Positions 48,801 through 61,748 are shown, numbered from the stretch's first letter. The stretch: DNA of 64,000 nt from Cristatella mucedo (GCA_009760855.2 WPIO01000072.1:852501-916500), one strand, 5' to 3'. Notes: generated from the sequence alone by a model not told the origin. Made by a program: numbers and translations.

Positions 48801-51013
48801 GCTTCCTTTGCTGCAAATGTAAAATGCCTAGAAAGAGATTGAGTTCGCTGAAGGAGCTTTATCAAATGTATTATTTTTATTATTAAAGCAAAAATTAAGA
48901 CAGCTGCTGTAAAGCACAGTAATTTGGAGTTAAATCGGCTCAAATCAGTTTCTACAACACTTTCGTATTTATTGAATGTCTCCTATGCCTGGGCCTGGCA
49001 TTGCCTGGCTATATTTGTGCATGAGCTGAGCAGAACCAACTCGATGGTTGGCATCTGTGCTGATACACATAGCATGATGGAAACACGTTCATATACGATG
49101 TATATTTCTGGAATTCAGTTCAGCTAAGCTCAAATTCAGGTATACTAATTGTATGCATTTATGTATACCCTGTTTGCCCCTGGATCTTAGCCCAGGAGGT
49201 AAGCTGCTAGCTCTTCACGACCCGGCCGTGGGTTTAGAGTCCTGCAGTGGGGCCAACCTTTATTGTTCACTGCAAGCGGTTGCTATAGTCGTTGAGGCTA
49301 TTCTGTCGTTATAAATGAGAGTATTAAATCAGCTAGTCGTATTCATATTTGCATCTGCATATATCGGTACCTTGTGTATACAGGTATATAAATACCTGTG
49401 AATCCGAGTATCTACACGTATAGGTTCGTGTATAAGTTCATCTACCCTGTACATCCTGAAATCGGAGCCTACCCATAAGCAACCTAGTATGGACGAGTAA
49501 ACATTCGCTGGAATGTCATCCTGGTATTGGCTCATTGTAATGAGTAGAGAAGTCACTGTACACACGGCTCTTTCTCCTAAATTGCTACAGTTTCAGCTAT
49601 GTGGTCTTAATGATTTAAAGCGATCTGCCCAGTCTAGTTTGTGGTCTGGCATCTCCTCTTAATTATACATGTTATCTAAAACTAAACGATGATAAAACTA
49701 ACTTACTAGTTATGGGCAAACCCAGTGTGATTCAGAGATTGGAAAGGCTGACTTTCAAAATTGGCTCTGCCAGCATATCTCCAGTTGAATCAGCTCGAAA
49801 TCTAGGTGTCATATTCCAAAGCGACCTCTCGTTAGACGACCACATCAGCTCCACAGTCAAATCTGCCTATTTTAAGCTTCATAACATTGCTAAAATTAGG
49901 GCTTGTTTAGATAAGGATACCACGTCTAAGTTGGTCCATGCATTCGTGACATCCCGTCTCGACTTCTGCAACTCACTGCTTACTGGCCTACCAGCATGTG
50001 CGATCAGGCGATTGCAGCTGGTGCAAAACTCTGCAGCTAGGCTTGTCTGTCGTGAGCTTCGCAGTTGCCACATTACTCCACTTATCGCCGACCTGCACTG
50101 GCTACCAGTGAGGCAACGGATTGACTTCAAGGTTTTGTCGCTCACTTTTAGGTCTCTTCATTCTATGGCTCCAGCCTATCTGTCAGATATACTACCCCAT
50201 CAGGCCAAGCATCGTACCACCCGCTTTTCGGAATCCAACAGTCTGGAAATACCTCATACAAACCTTAAATCCTTTGGAGACCGTGCATTCAGCTCGTATG
50301 CTCCCAAAGCCTGGAACTCCCTCCCGACCTGCGTCAGAACATCCCATGACCTGACCACATTTAAAAGAAACTTAAAAACACCTATTTAGGACAGCATTTA
50401 GTGGGTCCCTGGGATTCGTCCTTCATGTGCTTATGCGTGCTGACACTGTGCATGCTGCCACTAACCACATTTGCATGCTGACCCTTTGCATGTCACCCCT
50501 AACCATATTATTCATTTTGTTTGTTTTTCAAGCATGATTTCACTTACTATTCAATTGCATATCACTTTGCAGCAAATGTAAAGCGCCTAGAAAGAGATTG
50601 AGTTCTCTGAGGGCGCTTTATCAAGTGCAATATTATTATTATTATTATTACCGTGGTCATTCAAGATCGGATGGGCAAGGATACAGCAAACGTTTATAAA
50701 TAAGTTGCTTACTCAATAATAAATCGTGGCTATTGAAAGCTAGGACTGGACTCACTCTGAACTCGAAGCTGTGAAGCCATTGTCTTTATGCATAGACCAC
50801 GTGCATCCCGATTTCAAAGACAATCCCTACCTGTCATTGCCAGGATAGTAACTACAAAAATACCATCGTGTTTTCCTGCACCACTCATTTCATGGCAACT
50901 CTTTTTATAAATAACAGAGGTTTTTTCTGCATGAAACAAATTTGATTTGGAAAACCTTCACAGACAGTGCCTACAGTCACATCCTGGAGGGCAGACTAGT
51001 TTCTAGCACTTAA
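16612..51013 (+). CDS. Gene 1: bHLH-HMG-box transcription factor, MEIOSIN (BHMG1)-like architecture; 11 coding exons
   Basis: Joined exons: 16612-16746, 19134-19279, 21616-21697, 25216-25348, 25437-25570, 34842-35004, 35734-35950, 42525-42614, 45061-45151, 45578-45619, 50918-51013. All have AG/GT borders and matching phases, giving 442 codons plus stop. Residues 83-139 form a bHLH: basic region with H89, E93, R94 and R96 (the ERxR E-box contact set), helix 1 [14 protein letters not shown], a short loop, helix 2 [18 protein letters not shown]. Residues 166-210 are acidic. Residues 266-269 are VKQE, a sumoylation consensus. Residues ~318-385 resemble an HMG box ([15 protein letters not shown], then [11 protein letters not shown]). 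bHLH plus HMG in one protein is known from vertebrate MEIOSIN, which with STRA8 switches on meiotic genes. A nuclear DNA-binding role is inferred; orthology is not proven. The last three exons are the least certain, and small exons may be missing. Confidence 0.75.
16757..17155 (+). mobile_element. LINE-A, 400-bp 3' copy in intron 1
   Basis: It begins in the C-terminal domain (TTTGGAGACCGTGCATTCAG) just 10 bases after the exon 1 donor and runs through [18 protein letters not shown] and TAFSGSL to the 3' UTR hairpin and (ATT)n tail. Same strand as the gene. Confidence 0.85.
17190..17290 (+). mobile_element. Possible third tRNA-like SINE
   Basis: An A-box-like TGGCCTGAGTGG and a B-box-like GGGTTCGAAGCC are separated by about 75 bp, as in a tRNA-derived SINE head. 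I see no second copy in the window. Confidence 0.3.
17880..17935 (-). mobile_element. Decayed LINE/SINE 3' hairpin
   Basis: GCATAGCCCCGTAAGAGAAC, AGAATCTCTATCCAGGC is a recognisable reverse copy of the shared LINE-A/SINE-1 terminal hairpin. Flanks are unrecognisable. Confidence 0.4.
18488..18640 (+). mobile_element. SINE-1 copy in intron 1
   Basis: Near full length: CTGGTCCAGCGGTTAAGG, B-box GGCTCGAGCCC, then GTGAAGCGCCTGAATAGAGA, TTAAGTTCTCTTGGGGCGCT and TTATAAATGAATTATATT. It is very similar to the 13262 copy. Confidence 0.85.
18947..19075 (-). mobile_element. SINE-1 copy ending ~60 bp before exon 2
   Basis: Minus-strand copy with tail ATTCATTTATATAGTGCCCC, B-box GGCTCGAGCCC and the reversed A-box CCGCTAGACC. 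A (TA)n run flanks the tail at 18930-18950. It sits close to the exon 2 acceptor. Confidence 0.8.
19134..19279 (+). CDS. Gene 1 exon 2, start of basic region
   Basis: Acceptor TTGTCAACCGCAG, phase 0 start, donor GAAAG|GTAAAT in phase 2. Codons 46-93 plus two bases. The C-terminal part is strongly basic ([19 protein letters not shown]) and supplies H89, N92 and E93 of the DNA-binding basic region. Confidence 0.85.
19280..21615. other. Gene 1 intron 2
   Basis: Contains the SINE-2 at 19990-20150. A 117-codon frame at 20650-21003 has no domain, no splice support and an arbitrary start, so I do not treat it as a gene. Nothing else is recognised. Confidence 0.5.
19990..20150 (-). mobile_element. 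SINE-2 copy
   Basis: Minus-strand copy: AGCGACAGAAGAGCCTTTGC, GTGATAAAGTATCGCCCACC, B-box region GCATTCGAACCCAC and the A-box half TTACCTAGTAGGCC. Close to full length. Confidence 0.75.
21616..21697 (+). CDS. Gene 1 exon 3, bHLH helix 1 and loop
   Basis: Acceptor TATGTTTGCAG, donor ACGAAG|GTAAGA. One base completes R94, then codons 95-121. It encodes [19 protein letters not shown] followed by the loop. The spacing of I104, L107, L110 and I111 fits the hydrophobic face of helix 1. The exon joins exons 2 and 4 in phase and completes the bHLH, which is the strongest single argument for the model. Confidence 0.9.
23008..23628 (+). mobile_element. LINE-A, 620-bp 3' copy
   Basis: It starts at [21 protein letters not shown] and runs through [36 protein letters not shown] and TAFSGSL to the hairpin and (ATT)n. 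It shares private variants with the inner copy at 27886-28406 (CCTCGATGTGC, CTGTTCATGCTG, ACCCAGTGCATGTAACCCC), so the two are recent sisters. Confidence 0.9.
24186..24317. repeat. (TC)n microsatellite
   Basis: A short TC run at 24186-24204 and a pure TC run of more than 70 bases up to 24317. The Ser/Leu-repeat frame read through it is not a gene. Confidence 0.95.
24829..24860 (+). promoter_or_regulatory. TATA-like motif with downstream TCAGT
   Basis: GCATAAATACCGG is followed about 25 bp later by GTCAGTAATC, an initiator-like match. It lies 390 bp before gene 1 exon 4. An alternative promoter there would give a protein lacking the basic region. This may be chance. Confidence 0.2.
25216..25348 (+). 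CDS. Gene 1 exon 4, bHLH helix 2
   Basis: Acceptor CTTATTGCAG, donor ATGAAAG|GTGAGT. Codons 122-165 plus one base. [18 protein letters not shown] is a standard bHLH helix 2 (compare the usual IL.KA..YI..L). Helix 2 seems to continue as a short coiled coil (VLHYSKALG) and is followed by a Tyr/Arg-rich stretch ([10 protein letters not shown]). Confidence 0.9.
25437..25570 (+). CDS. Gene 1 exon 5, acidic segment
   Basis: Acceptor CTTTCACCGTTATCAG, donor GCGAG|GTAAGC. Two bases complete codon 166, then codons 167-210. The segment is acidic ([24 protein letters not shown]), which is common in activation regions. The upstream intron is only 88 bp, the shortest in the gene; phase rules out the nearer AG at 25374. 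Confidence 0.85.
25960..25986 (+). CDS. Possible 27-nt microexon of gene 1
   Basis: CTGATTGTAG|GAAGCTGCG...ATCTTG|GTAGAA is bounded by AG and GT and would add nine codons (EAAKATLIL) in phase 0 between exons 5 and 6, both phase 0 there. The signals are weak and it may be chance. Confidence 0.2.
26223..29940 (+). pseudogene. LINE-A ORF2 (endonuclease-RT), broken
   Basis: Endonuclease blocks: [17 protein letters not shown] (catalytic Glu), [26 protein letters not shown] (GDFN in the 38.0-kb copy, so the active-site Asp-Phe-Asn is mutated here), [11 protein letters not shown] and CLSDH. RT blocks after the insertion: [44 protein letters not shown] and [12 protein letters not shown]. Stops after SKQSFE, at 27360 and near 28634, and a 2-base deletion at 28929 relative to the 46.9-kb copy, destroy the frame. 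The thumb and C-terminal domain (29455-29940) remain open. Confidence 0.85.
27886..28406 (+). mobile_element. LINE-A, inner nested copy
   Basis: A 521-bp 5'-truncated copy starts at TTTTGTCGCTCACTTTTAGG and ends with the (ATT)n tail. It is flanked by AATG on both sides (27882-27885 and 28407-28410), a probable 4-bp target site duplication. Removing it restores LINE-A reading from [10 protein letters not shown] into [13 protein letters not shown]. Near-identical to the copy at 23008-23628. Confidence 0.9.
30175..30458 (-). mobile_element. LINE-B 3' fragment
   Basis: Minus-strand copy of the last ~280 bp of LINE-B ([43 protein letters not shown]) with the ACATTACA end at 30175. It abuts the LINE-A tail at 30157, so the two elements lie tail to tail. 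Confidence 0.9.
30460..31004. other. Unrecognised intron sequence
   Basis: No exon or clear repeat. A peptide near 30810 ([10 protein letters not shown]) recalls the HIKGYTIDQLFS block of the LINE endonuclease and may be a very old LINE remnant. Confidence 0.35.
31005..31135 (+). mobile_element. SINE-2 copy, diverged
   Basis: B-box GGTTCGAATCC, then ACCTGCAAGCGGCGGTGATT and TTAAGGCTCTTTTACCGCTA. The tail is lost. Confidence 0.65.
31540..31655 (-). mobile_element. LINE-A 3' end fragment
   Basis: AATAATAATAATGCACTTGA, GCGCCCTCAGAGAACTTAAT and CTCTAGGCGCTTTACATTTG mark the intact terminal hairpin on the minus strand. The copy stops after AAATCATGCTTGATAAA. Confidence 0.85.
31660..32289. other. 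Unrecognised intron sequence with two AATAAA motifs
   Basis: AATAAAGG near 31970 and AATAAAGA near 32214 are polyadenylation-signal-like. The second is followed by TTGAGTCTCG and a sequence ending CTGTTGACACA, which could be the remains of an LTR, but no paired copy is seen. Confidence 0.3.
32290..33860 (+). mobile_element. LINE-C, decayed CR1/L2-group element
   Basis: Recognisable in pieces: [11 protein letters not shown] at the start, a decayed [11 protein letters not shown] block near 32510, [14 protein letters not shown] near 32740 (FYADD changed to FYADN), and a C-terminal block ([20 protein letters not shown]) at 33440-33510. The 3' end has GAAGTGCCTGGATAGAGATT and TAATAATAATAATT. Many stops and indels; much older than the LINE-A copies. 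Confidence 0.7.
33861..34841. other. End of gene 1 intron 5, nothing recognised
   Basis: No repeat family or exon recognised before the exon 6 acceptor. Open frames at 34625-34930 (minus) lie opposite exon 6 and are its shadow. Confidence 0.4.
34842..35004 (+). CDS. Gene 1 exon 6
   Basis: Acceptor GCTACTTTTGCAG, donor ATCCACG|GTAGGA. Codons 211-264 plus one base. The peptide [20 protein letters not shown], through [15 protein letters not shown] to SATFDLIH, matches no domain I know. Uniform open reading between good splice sites and correct phase on both sides support it. Confidence 0.85.
35020..35245 (-). mobile_element. LINE-A 3' UTR copy directly after exon 6
   Basis: An impure AAT/AAAAT tail begins 16 bases after the exon 6 donor, followed by CACTTGATAAAGCACCCTCA, CTTTCTAGGTGCTTTACATA and the 3' UTR blocks ACACGGTTAGGGGTGACATG and GTGGTTAGTGGCACCATGC. 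Confidence 0.8.
35247..35345 (-). mobile_element. LINE-A 3' end fragment
   Basis: A second tail (ATTAATAATAATAGTGCATT) and hairpin (GCGCCCTAAGAGAACTCAGT, TTTCTTGGCACTTTACATCT) follow immediately in the same orientation. The two copies are head-to-tail neighbours or one copy inserted in the other's UTR. Confidence 0.75.
35734..35950 (+). CDS. Gene 1 exon 7, VKQE motif and start of HMG box
   Basis: Acceptor GCCCTTTTTTCAG, donor ATCAA|GTAAGT, both excellent. Two bases complete A265, then codons 266-336 plus two bases. It opens with VKQEP, a match to the psi-K-x-E sumoylation consensus, continues through a Ser/Ala-rich linker, and ends with [20 protein letters not shown], which resembles HMG-box helix 1 (compare the usual P-M-N-A-F-M-x-F). 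Confidence 0.9.
35951..36504. other. Intron 7, left part
   Basis: Simple AT- and CT-rich sequence without recognised repeats or exons. Confidence 0.4.
36505..36575 (+). repeat. C-rich arm, left
   Basis: Repeated ACATTTCCCC / GGACATTCCCCC units. The same motif continues at 38608-38636 on the far side of a LINE-A insertion and appears inverted at 39702-39765. Confidence 0.7.
36576..38597 (-). mobile_element. LINE-A with internal deletion, inserted in the C-rich repeat
   Basis: On the minus strand it has an endonuclease domain ([37 protein letters not shown]), the linker, the RT start ([20 protein letters not shown]), then a jump from the RT fingers near 36960 straight to the C-terminal end ([20 protein letters not shown]), hairpin and (ATT)n. 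The RT palm including FYADD is deleted. Flanks carry ACATTCCCCC on both sides, possibly a target site duplication, though the host repeat itself contains this motif. Confidence 0.85.
38608..38636 (+). repeat. C-rich arm, continuation
   Basis: ACATTCCCCCCTGTAGGACA followed by TTTCCTCCCCC, the same motif and orientation as 36505-36575. Confidence 0.7.
38675..39308. mobile_element. Mariner-like MITE, copy 2
   Basis: A 634 bp copy in the same orientation as 844-1495. Left end AAGTCGTCCCTCGTTTATTG is preceded by TA; right end CCAGGAACGACTG is followed by TA. The interior aligns with copy 1 throughout (for example ACCCAATATATT and GACTCAGACAACCGAG). No transposase. Confidence 0.8.
39702..39765 (-). 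repeat. C-rich arm, inverted copy
   Basis: GAGGAAATGCCCTACGGGGG and GGGGGAATGTCCTACCTTAG are the reverse complement of the motif at 36505-36575. Confidence 0.7.
39850..41487 (-). mobile_element. LINE-A, 1.6-kb copy with long (AAT)n tail
   Basis: A tail of about 14 AAT units is followed on the minus strand by the 3' UTR, C-terminal domain, thumb, [25 protein letters not shown], the [12 protein letters not shown] block, [19 protein letters not shown] and DQENLSDF. Truncated inside the RT fingers near 41487. It shares a 2-base deletion and surrounding variants with the 26165-30157 copy. Confidence 0.9.
41550..41720 (-). mobile_element. Degraded LINE C-terminal fragment
   Basis: Minus-strand peptide [20 protein letters not shown] followed by [11 protein letters not shown] resembles the [12 protein letters not shown] region of CR1/L2 ORF2 but is not LINE-A or LINE-B. 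Confidence 0.45.
41725..41850 (-). mobile_element. SINE-2 copy, diverged
   Basis: TTGGCAATAAAGGATCGCCA, B-box GGATTCGAACCCACGAC and GCCGCCTTACCTCCTGTGC match the family in reverse orientation. Confidence 0.6.
41880..42110 (-). mobile_element. Degraded LINE thumb/C-terminal fragment
   Basis: TGCAGGTCAGACAGGAGTGG, ACAAACAAGACTAGCTGTAT and GTGCACCATCTGAAGG correspond to the LHWLPV..RI / RLVC / LQ.VQN region of CR1/L2 elements on the minus strand. Confidence 0.5.
42525..42614 (+). CDS. Gene 1 exon 8, HMG-box helices 1-2
   Basis: Acceptor GCTCTCATTTCAG, donor CACGA|GTAAGT. One base completes N337, then codons 338-366 plus two bases. [25 protein letters not shown] fits the HMG-box pattern (P at the helix 1-2 turn, L-G-x-x-W in helix 2, then L-x-x-x-E) and follows exon 7 in phase. 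Confidence 0.9.
42893..43052 (+). mobile_element. SINE-1 copy, diverged
   Basis: GAGGTTAAGGTGCTTGCC, B-box GGGTCGAGCCC, then CATATGTGAAGTGCTTGGAT and GATTAAGTTATCTTAGGGCT. Confidence 0.7.
43125..43270 (-). mobile_element. SINE-2 copy, diverged
   Basis: CTATCACCACTGCTTGCTAT, GGCAATAAAGAATCGCCCCT, B-box region GATTTGAACCCACGAC and CTCACCTCCTGGG in reverse orientation. Confidence 0.65.
43290..44395. other. Intron 8, possible alternative exon
   Basis: 43290-43600 may be an old minus-strand LINE remnant. 44053-44260 is an open frame starting after ATGTCAG with the phase exon 8 needs and ending in TGA ([20 protein letters not shown]); it would be an alternative last exon but has a weak acceptor. 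Confidence 0.3.
44396..44477 (+). CDS. Alternative terminal exon of gene 1
   Basis: Acceptor CGACCGTTTTTTCAG is strong. The one-base start phase fits exon 8. The 27-codon frame ([26 protein letters not shown], then TAA) ends cleanly. Use of this exon would give a ~393-residue protein ending shortly after HMG helix 2. Whether it is used cannot be told from sequence. Confidence 0.35.
44478..45060. other. Intron 8, right part
   Basis: No repeat family recognised. Minus-strand frames at 44673-44960 show no domain or splice pattern. Confidence 0.4.
45061..45151 (+). CDS. Gene 1 exon 9
   Basis: Acceptor GTGCTATCATCCAAG, donor AAAACA|GTAAGA. One base completes codon 367, then codons 368-397 ([30 protein letters not shown]). 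Helix-forming and basic at the end, as HMG helix 3 and its tail would be, but similarity is weak. Phase fits both neighbours. Confidence 0.6.
45578..45619 (+). CDS. Gene 1 exon 10
   Basis: Acceptor CATTTGATTACAG, donor GCATCT|GTAAGG, phase 0 on both sides, 14 codons ([14 protein letters not shown]). Short, so the evidence is only splice signals and phase. Confidence 0.55.
45702..45950 (-). mobile_element. LINE-A 3' UTR copy
   Basis: Tail ATAATAATTATAATACATTT, hairpin remnants GAACTCAATCTCTTTCTAGG and GCATTTTATATTTGC, then the UTR blocks ACACGGTTAGGGATGACATG and CACCCACTAAATGCC. Moderately diverged. Confidence 0.8.
46050..48885 (+). mobile_element. LINE-A, old outer copy, interrupted
   Basis: The left half (46050-46813) carries decayed RT ([16 protein letters not shown] at 46338, ADDTQFYL near 46425, the [11 protein letters not shown] region near 46670) and stops inside the ACCACGTCTA of the thumb. 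The right half resumes at 48185 with AGTTGGTCCATGTATTTGTG and runs through the C-terminal domain to a hairpin and tail near 48885. Many frameshifts. Confidence 0.85.
46814..48184 (+). mobile_element. LINE-A, young inner nested copy
   Basis: A 1.37-kb 5'-truncated copy starting at the [19 protein letters not shown] block and ending in (ATT)n. Intact blocks: [51 protein letters not shown]. Small indels near 47450 and 47650 break the frame. It sits exactly inside the codon string DTTSK of the outer copy; at most 2 bp (TA) are duplicated. Confidence 0.9.
48890..49189. other. Intron 10 sequence, nothing recognised
   Basis: An open frame at 48924-49127 has no domain and no splice context. Confidence 0.4.
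49190..49345 (+). mobile_element. SINE-2 copy, diverged
   Basis: AGGAGGTAAGCTGCTAGCTC, CACTGCAAGCGGTTGCTATA, GTTGAGGCTATTCTGTCGTT and ATCAGCTAGTCG match the family along its length; the B-box is mutated. Confidence 0.7.
49672..50650 (+). mobile_element. LINE-A, young 980-bp copy
   Basis: It starts at [20 protein letters not shown] and stays open for 225 codons (49712-50389) through [42 protein letters not shown]-like and [13 protein letters not shown] small deletion near the end changes the last residues. Hairpin GCGCCTAGAAAGAGATTGAG and (ATT)n close it. Among the best-preserved copies. Confidence 0.9.
50918..51013 (+). CDS. Gene 1 exon 11, terminal
   Basis: Acceptor CTTTTTATAAATAACAG, phase 0, 31 codons then TAA. 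The peptide [20 protein letters not shown] continues [11 protein letters not shown]. It fits exon 10 in phase. No AATAAA was found close downstream, so the 3' end is open; another downstream or intervening exon is possible. Confidence 0.55.
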   Translation, partial: RFFLHETNLIWKTFTDSAYSHILEGRLVSST

Positions 51014-51869
51014 CCATGTATTCACTCGCTTGCGTTCACTATGCGAAGAACAAATCACAAGCTACCTCTAAGTGAGCGCTCCAAAAAAAAGTATGCTTAG
51101 AATCAGATGGATGCGACTTGAGTATAATTTCAGACCGGTCTAGAAAATTCGCCGACAGACAAGAGACGTACTTTATGCTTAACGCTTTCAAAGTTCAAAT
51201 GCGCCTTACGTCCGCCCTGTTTGAGAGGCATCCAGCTGATTTACCAATATTTCGGTGAAGCGGCAGTAAAGTGAGAAACTTCGGTCGGAGTGGGGCAACG
51301 ACATTGCTTATTCATCTCAGCAACAGCGAGCTAGTTGTGTTTATCCCAGCGATCGGTCCAGTCTCCTACGTCGGAGTTGCTGGGTTCAACTTCGGAGGCT
51401 GACGAGACGTCCGCTGTTTCTTGTTTTGCTCGTGACAATTCGGAAGCGCTCTTTTGAGTGTAGTCATTCGCTCGTAAAGCCATCTACGATGAGTCCCTAA
51501 AAAAGAACCGAGTATCACCCATCCTTATGAGCTAACGCTCCCAGTCAAGGCAGACAGCAGCGATGCGTCAAGTGGTGACAGCCTGTCGGCGTGCAGCTCT
51601 TCAGTTCACGCTACATCACTGCTCTCGCTTAAGTCACGTTTCCGAAGCGCGTCTTGTTTGTATTATGGTAATCTACGATAGCCTCTGCTTGAGGATGTAT
51701 CCTAAAACCAGTGTGACATCAAGAATATGCACAGTCTAATTTTCGCTGAGAACTCCGCCGAAGAGCCCAAAGCCAAACCGCGGGCCACTCATCCTGATCA
51801 AGATCGTGGTCAATGGCAGGCTTGGCCACCCAGCTGGGTGACACCCAGCTGACCGTATCATACACAATT

Positions 51870-51930
51870 CGTAGTTTGCAGAGCGCCCTAAGAAAACGTA
51901 TCCAGGCGCTTTACTACGGGCCGCAAGTGA
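51870..51930 (-). mobile_element. LINE/SINE 3' hairpin remnant
   Basis: GCAGAGCGCCCTAAGAAAAC and TATCCAGGCGCTTTAC are a reverse, decayed version of the shared terminal hairpin. Confidence 0.45.
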
Positions 51931-52195
51931 ATCCATACCTAAAGACTCATGATATGCACGATATCTAGCATATAAAGGCGAACATGTATCATGCTTAGGC
52001 CAGTATGCTAAAGCAAAACACTCACAGCCACCACTTAGTAAGATCTCTAGCTAATAATGTGCACTGAATCATGCAAAGGTACGCACGGTAATCACCGGAA
52101 CCAACAAAAAGCAGACAAGTCCACTGGGGGCGAAGGAAAAGCTGATCAGAACCATGCCTCTTTACATGGGTCATGCTTCCCTTGCAGCATATATA

Positions 52196-52290
52196 AAATA
52201 CCTGCAATATACCTATAATATACCTATATAATATACCTATATAATATACCTATATAATATACCTATAAAATACCTATATATATGATATAT
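52196..52290. repeat. AT-rich tandem array, 13-bp unit
   Basis: About five imperfect copies of AATATACCTATAT lead into a TATATG run. Confidence 0.85.
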
Positions 52291-52294
52291 ATGA

Positions 52295-52625
52295 GATATA
52301 GTCCTCTAATTGAGGCCGCTATACGAAGGCATTATTATTACTTTTGGCTGATATTGCAAAGATTTGAGGTCGCTTCAGGTAATGGCCGCTGCTGGAAGTG
52401 AGTTCTAGACTTTCGGTGCATCCGAGCGTGGGGAGGGCATCAAAAGATTTCCTTTAGGTACGAGAGCAAGATTAATAGATACTGAGGAGCAGGTGGTGCG
52501 ACAGCATTCTGGAGGAGCAAGGAAGTCTGGAATAGGTAAGCCTGTGTAAGTAGGTCAAGGCCGGTGCAGCAATTGAAGTGACCCGTAAGCCAGACAGGAT
52601 CTTGAAATCGATCGTCAGCTGTTAA
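52295..52625 (-). mobile_element. Degraded LINE 3' fragment
   Basis: Reading in reverse: tail and hairpin remnant CTCTAATTGAGGCCGCTATA with ATTATTATTAC, then AAGTGAGTTCTAGACTTTCG and CAAGATTAATAGATACTGAG, corresponding to the AWNSLP / TRFS.SN region of CR1/L2 ORF2. Distinct from LINE-A. Confidence 0.55.
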
Positions 52626-53059
52626 TTACACCCTGCCGGACCCTTCCGGATGCAATTGTATATCGGATGTAAGTGCTCGGCTTCAGTGAGTACCAATTAC
52701 GGTCGAAAGCCACAGCAGCACAAGTTCGATACAACGAGCAGGTGCAGGCTGTACTAACTTTCTGTCAAATTACCCTCGCCGGGGCACACATGGTACAGCG
52801 ATGGGGGCATTGAGGCAGGAGACTGGTGTACGCGGCTGCCAGGAATGAGGCTGCTTCGCTGCTATCGTAATAATCGGAGCACTCGTTTCGCCGCCCATAA
52901 CCTGTGGCATTCCGTAGGCAGCAACCAGGTGTAATCCTTTCATTCATCTTGTCCACCTGAACCGGAAACGAGAATGACCGGACGCACCGAATAACTCGGT
53001 TGGCCCCCAAGGCGAAGTCGACACTGGAGAATGCATGCCAAGGTAGATGACTGAGCTGC

Positions 53060-53118
53060 CGAGAGAGATTGAGTTCTCTGAGGGCGCTATATCAAGTGTA
53101 TTATTATTATTATTATTG
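53060..53118 (+). mobile_element. LINE-A terminal 60 bp
   Basis: AGAGAGATTGAGTTCTCTGA, GGGCGCTATATCAAGTGTAT and (ATT)n: only the hairpin and tail, an extreme 5' truncation. Confidence 0.75.
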
Positions 53119-54767
53119 TAGACTAGTCTATTATACAGCAGCGGAGCTTGCACCGTGCAACATCCATAGCAAGCAACCACTCTCGTTCGATACCAGAGTG
53201 TGCTGAAGTACCTGATTTGAGGTTTAAGGTGCCACTCACTGGGCAATGCATGACCGGCTTTTACGCCGAATAACCGTAGACTAAAACACAACCTGTTCTG
53301 AGCCACTATAATTTATTTAGGAACCGCAAATAATATTGGGACAGTCATAATCTGGTTGAACATTCTCGCCGACCGTTTCATAAACTACCGAGGTAGCACA
53401 CAACTTTGCACATTGCAATTAACGGTCAAGTGGAGGCACGGCAATGTGCTGGAAGGACATGATTGCAACCAGGCAGGTTTCGCTATGCATCGGTGCAGTT
53501 CGGAAAAGGCTACTCGAGGAATCCTGTGCATGAATAGCCCTTGCTTAGATGCTTTGCGTGACAGCTAACGCCTCAGCTTTTCGAGTTCAAGGCCGTTTAA
53601 TCCGCCTCTCGTTCGAACAGTAGTGACCGGTTGCTGTCACTCCCCAGGCCTCTAACTATAATTATACACAGCTATAACTGCCCTCTGTGGCGTCGAAATT
53701 CTCTCATAACATAACGCAGAGCAATAATAAAATCACGGTCGCCACCGGCCGAAAATATTCCTAAAAAATGTGTCTCTGTTTCATCTATTCTCTTATTGTA
53801 AAAGTATCCGTATTAGCGACGCATGCGGTTTCTGATCTCCATGTAAGACGATTGTAACTGCACTTAGAGTAAAAGTCATGCCTAAAGCATCACCACCAAC
53901 ATTCAATGATGGTGGAATGCGTTATAGGATAACGAAGTATTAAACAGGTAAGTAACAGATCAAGCAAGTAGATTTATTAAGATGGCAATTGAAAATCCAT
54001 CTGCTTAATCATTTGGGCAAGGGCTGTCTTTTTTCACTTAGAATGCTTATAGAACGGGGTGGTGGTTTCCTGAAGCCATTTGATCTCTTTCAGGGCTTTA
54101 GTAGCTAAAGGGGTCGAGTGATTGATTGCCTGCCAGGGAGATTTTTTTTATACAGGTGTTAGAAATATATGAGTATCAAACAGAATGTGTTGGTTTTTAT
54201 AAAACTCAAGCAAGTCTATAACAAAAACTAATCCTCGCAGATCGCGATCCATCAAGGTAAACTCGAAGAAAGTCAAGTTTAGAAAACGAAACTGGTCAGA
54301 AAATAGCTACATTTGTTGTAAAAAATTAAAAACGCACCTCATAAAGTTATTCACTGGAGATATTAAATTTGACCAAACTTATAAATATTAGCACGAGTTC
54401 ATGTCTAAGAACCAGGCTAACATTATTTGCAATACAACTCAGTTTGTAAGTCAATAACTTATTGACCACCAGAAAACGCGAAGGACATAACCTAATCTCT
54501 GTAGTAGATTATGCCTAGCAGTCCTAGACCTCCAAAAGCATAAGCACGGTAAAAGTAAAACGGTATCGTCGAAATGAGTAGCAACAGCCGAGGGGCTGAG
54601 CGCAGGAAAGGGCGGATGCTGCTGCCGCTTACCGAAAAACGCGCGCAGATCACTTCCGCTGACGTCAGTGCCACCAAACGAGGTCGGCGGAGGCCGGCTC
54701 CGTGCTTCACGTTTCAAATCACATCTACTTCCCTTGCCTAGTGCTTGTCGGGAGAAATACATTAGCG

Positions 54768-61748
<6,981 letters not shown>

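Larger units (their letters stand above)
51014..54767. other. Intergenic region between gene 1 and EML
   Basis: Contains small repeat remnants listed separately. No splice-bounded exon recognised. The last ~230 bp before 54768 are GC-richer with CpGs and probably include the EML promoter and 5' UTR. Confidence 0.45.
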
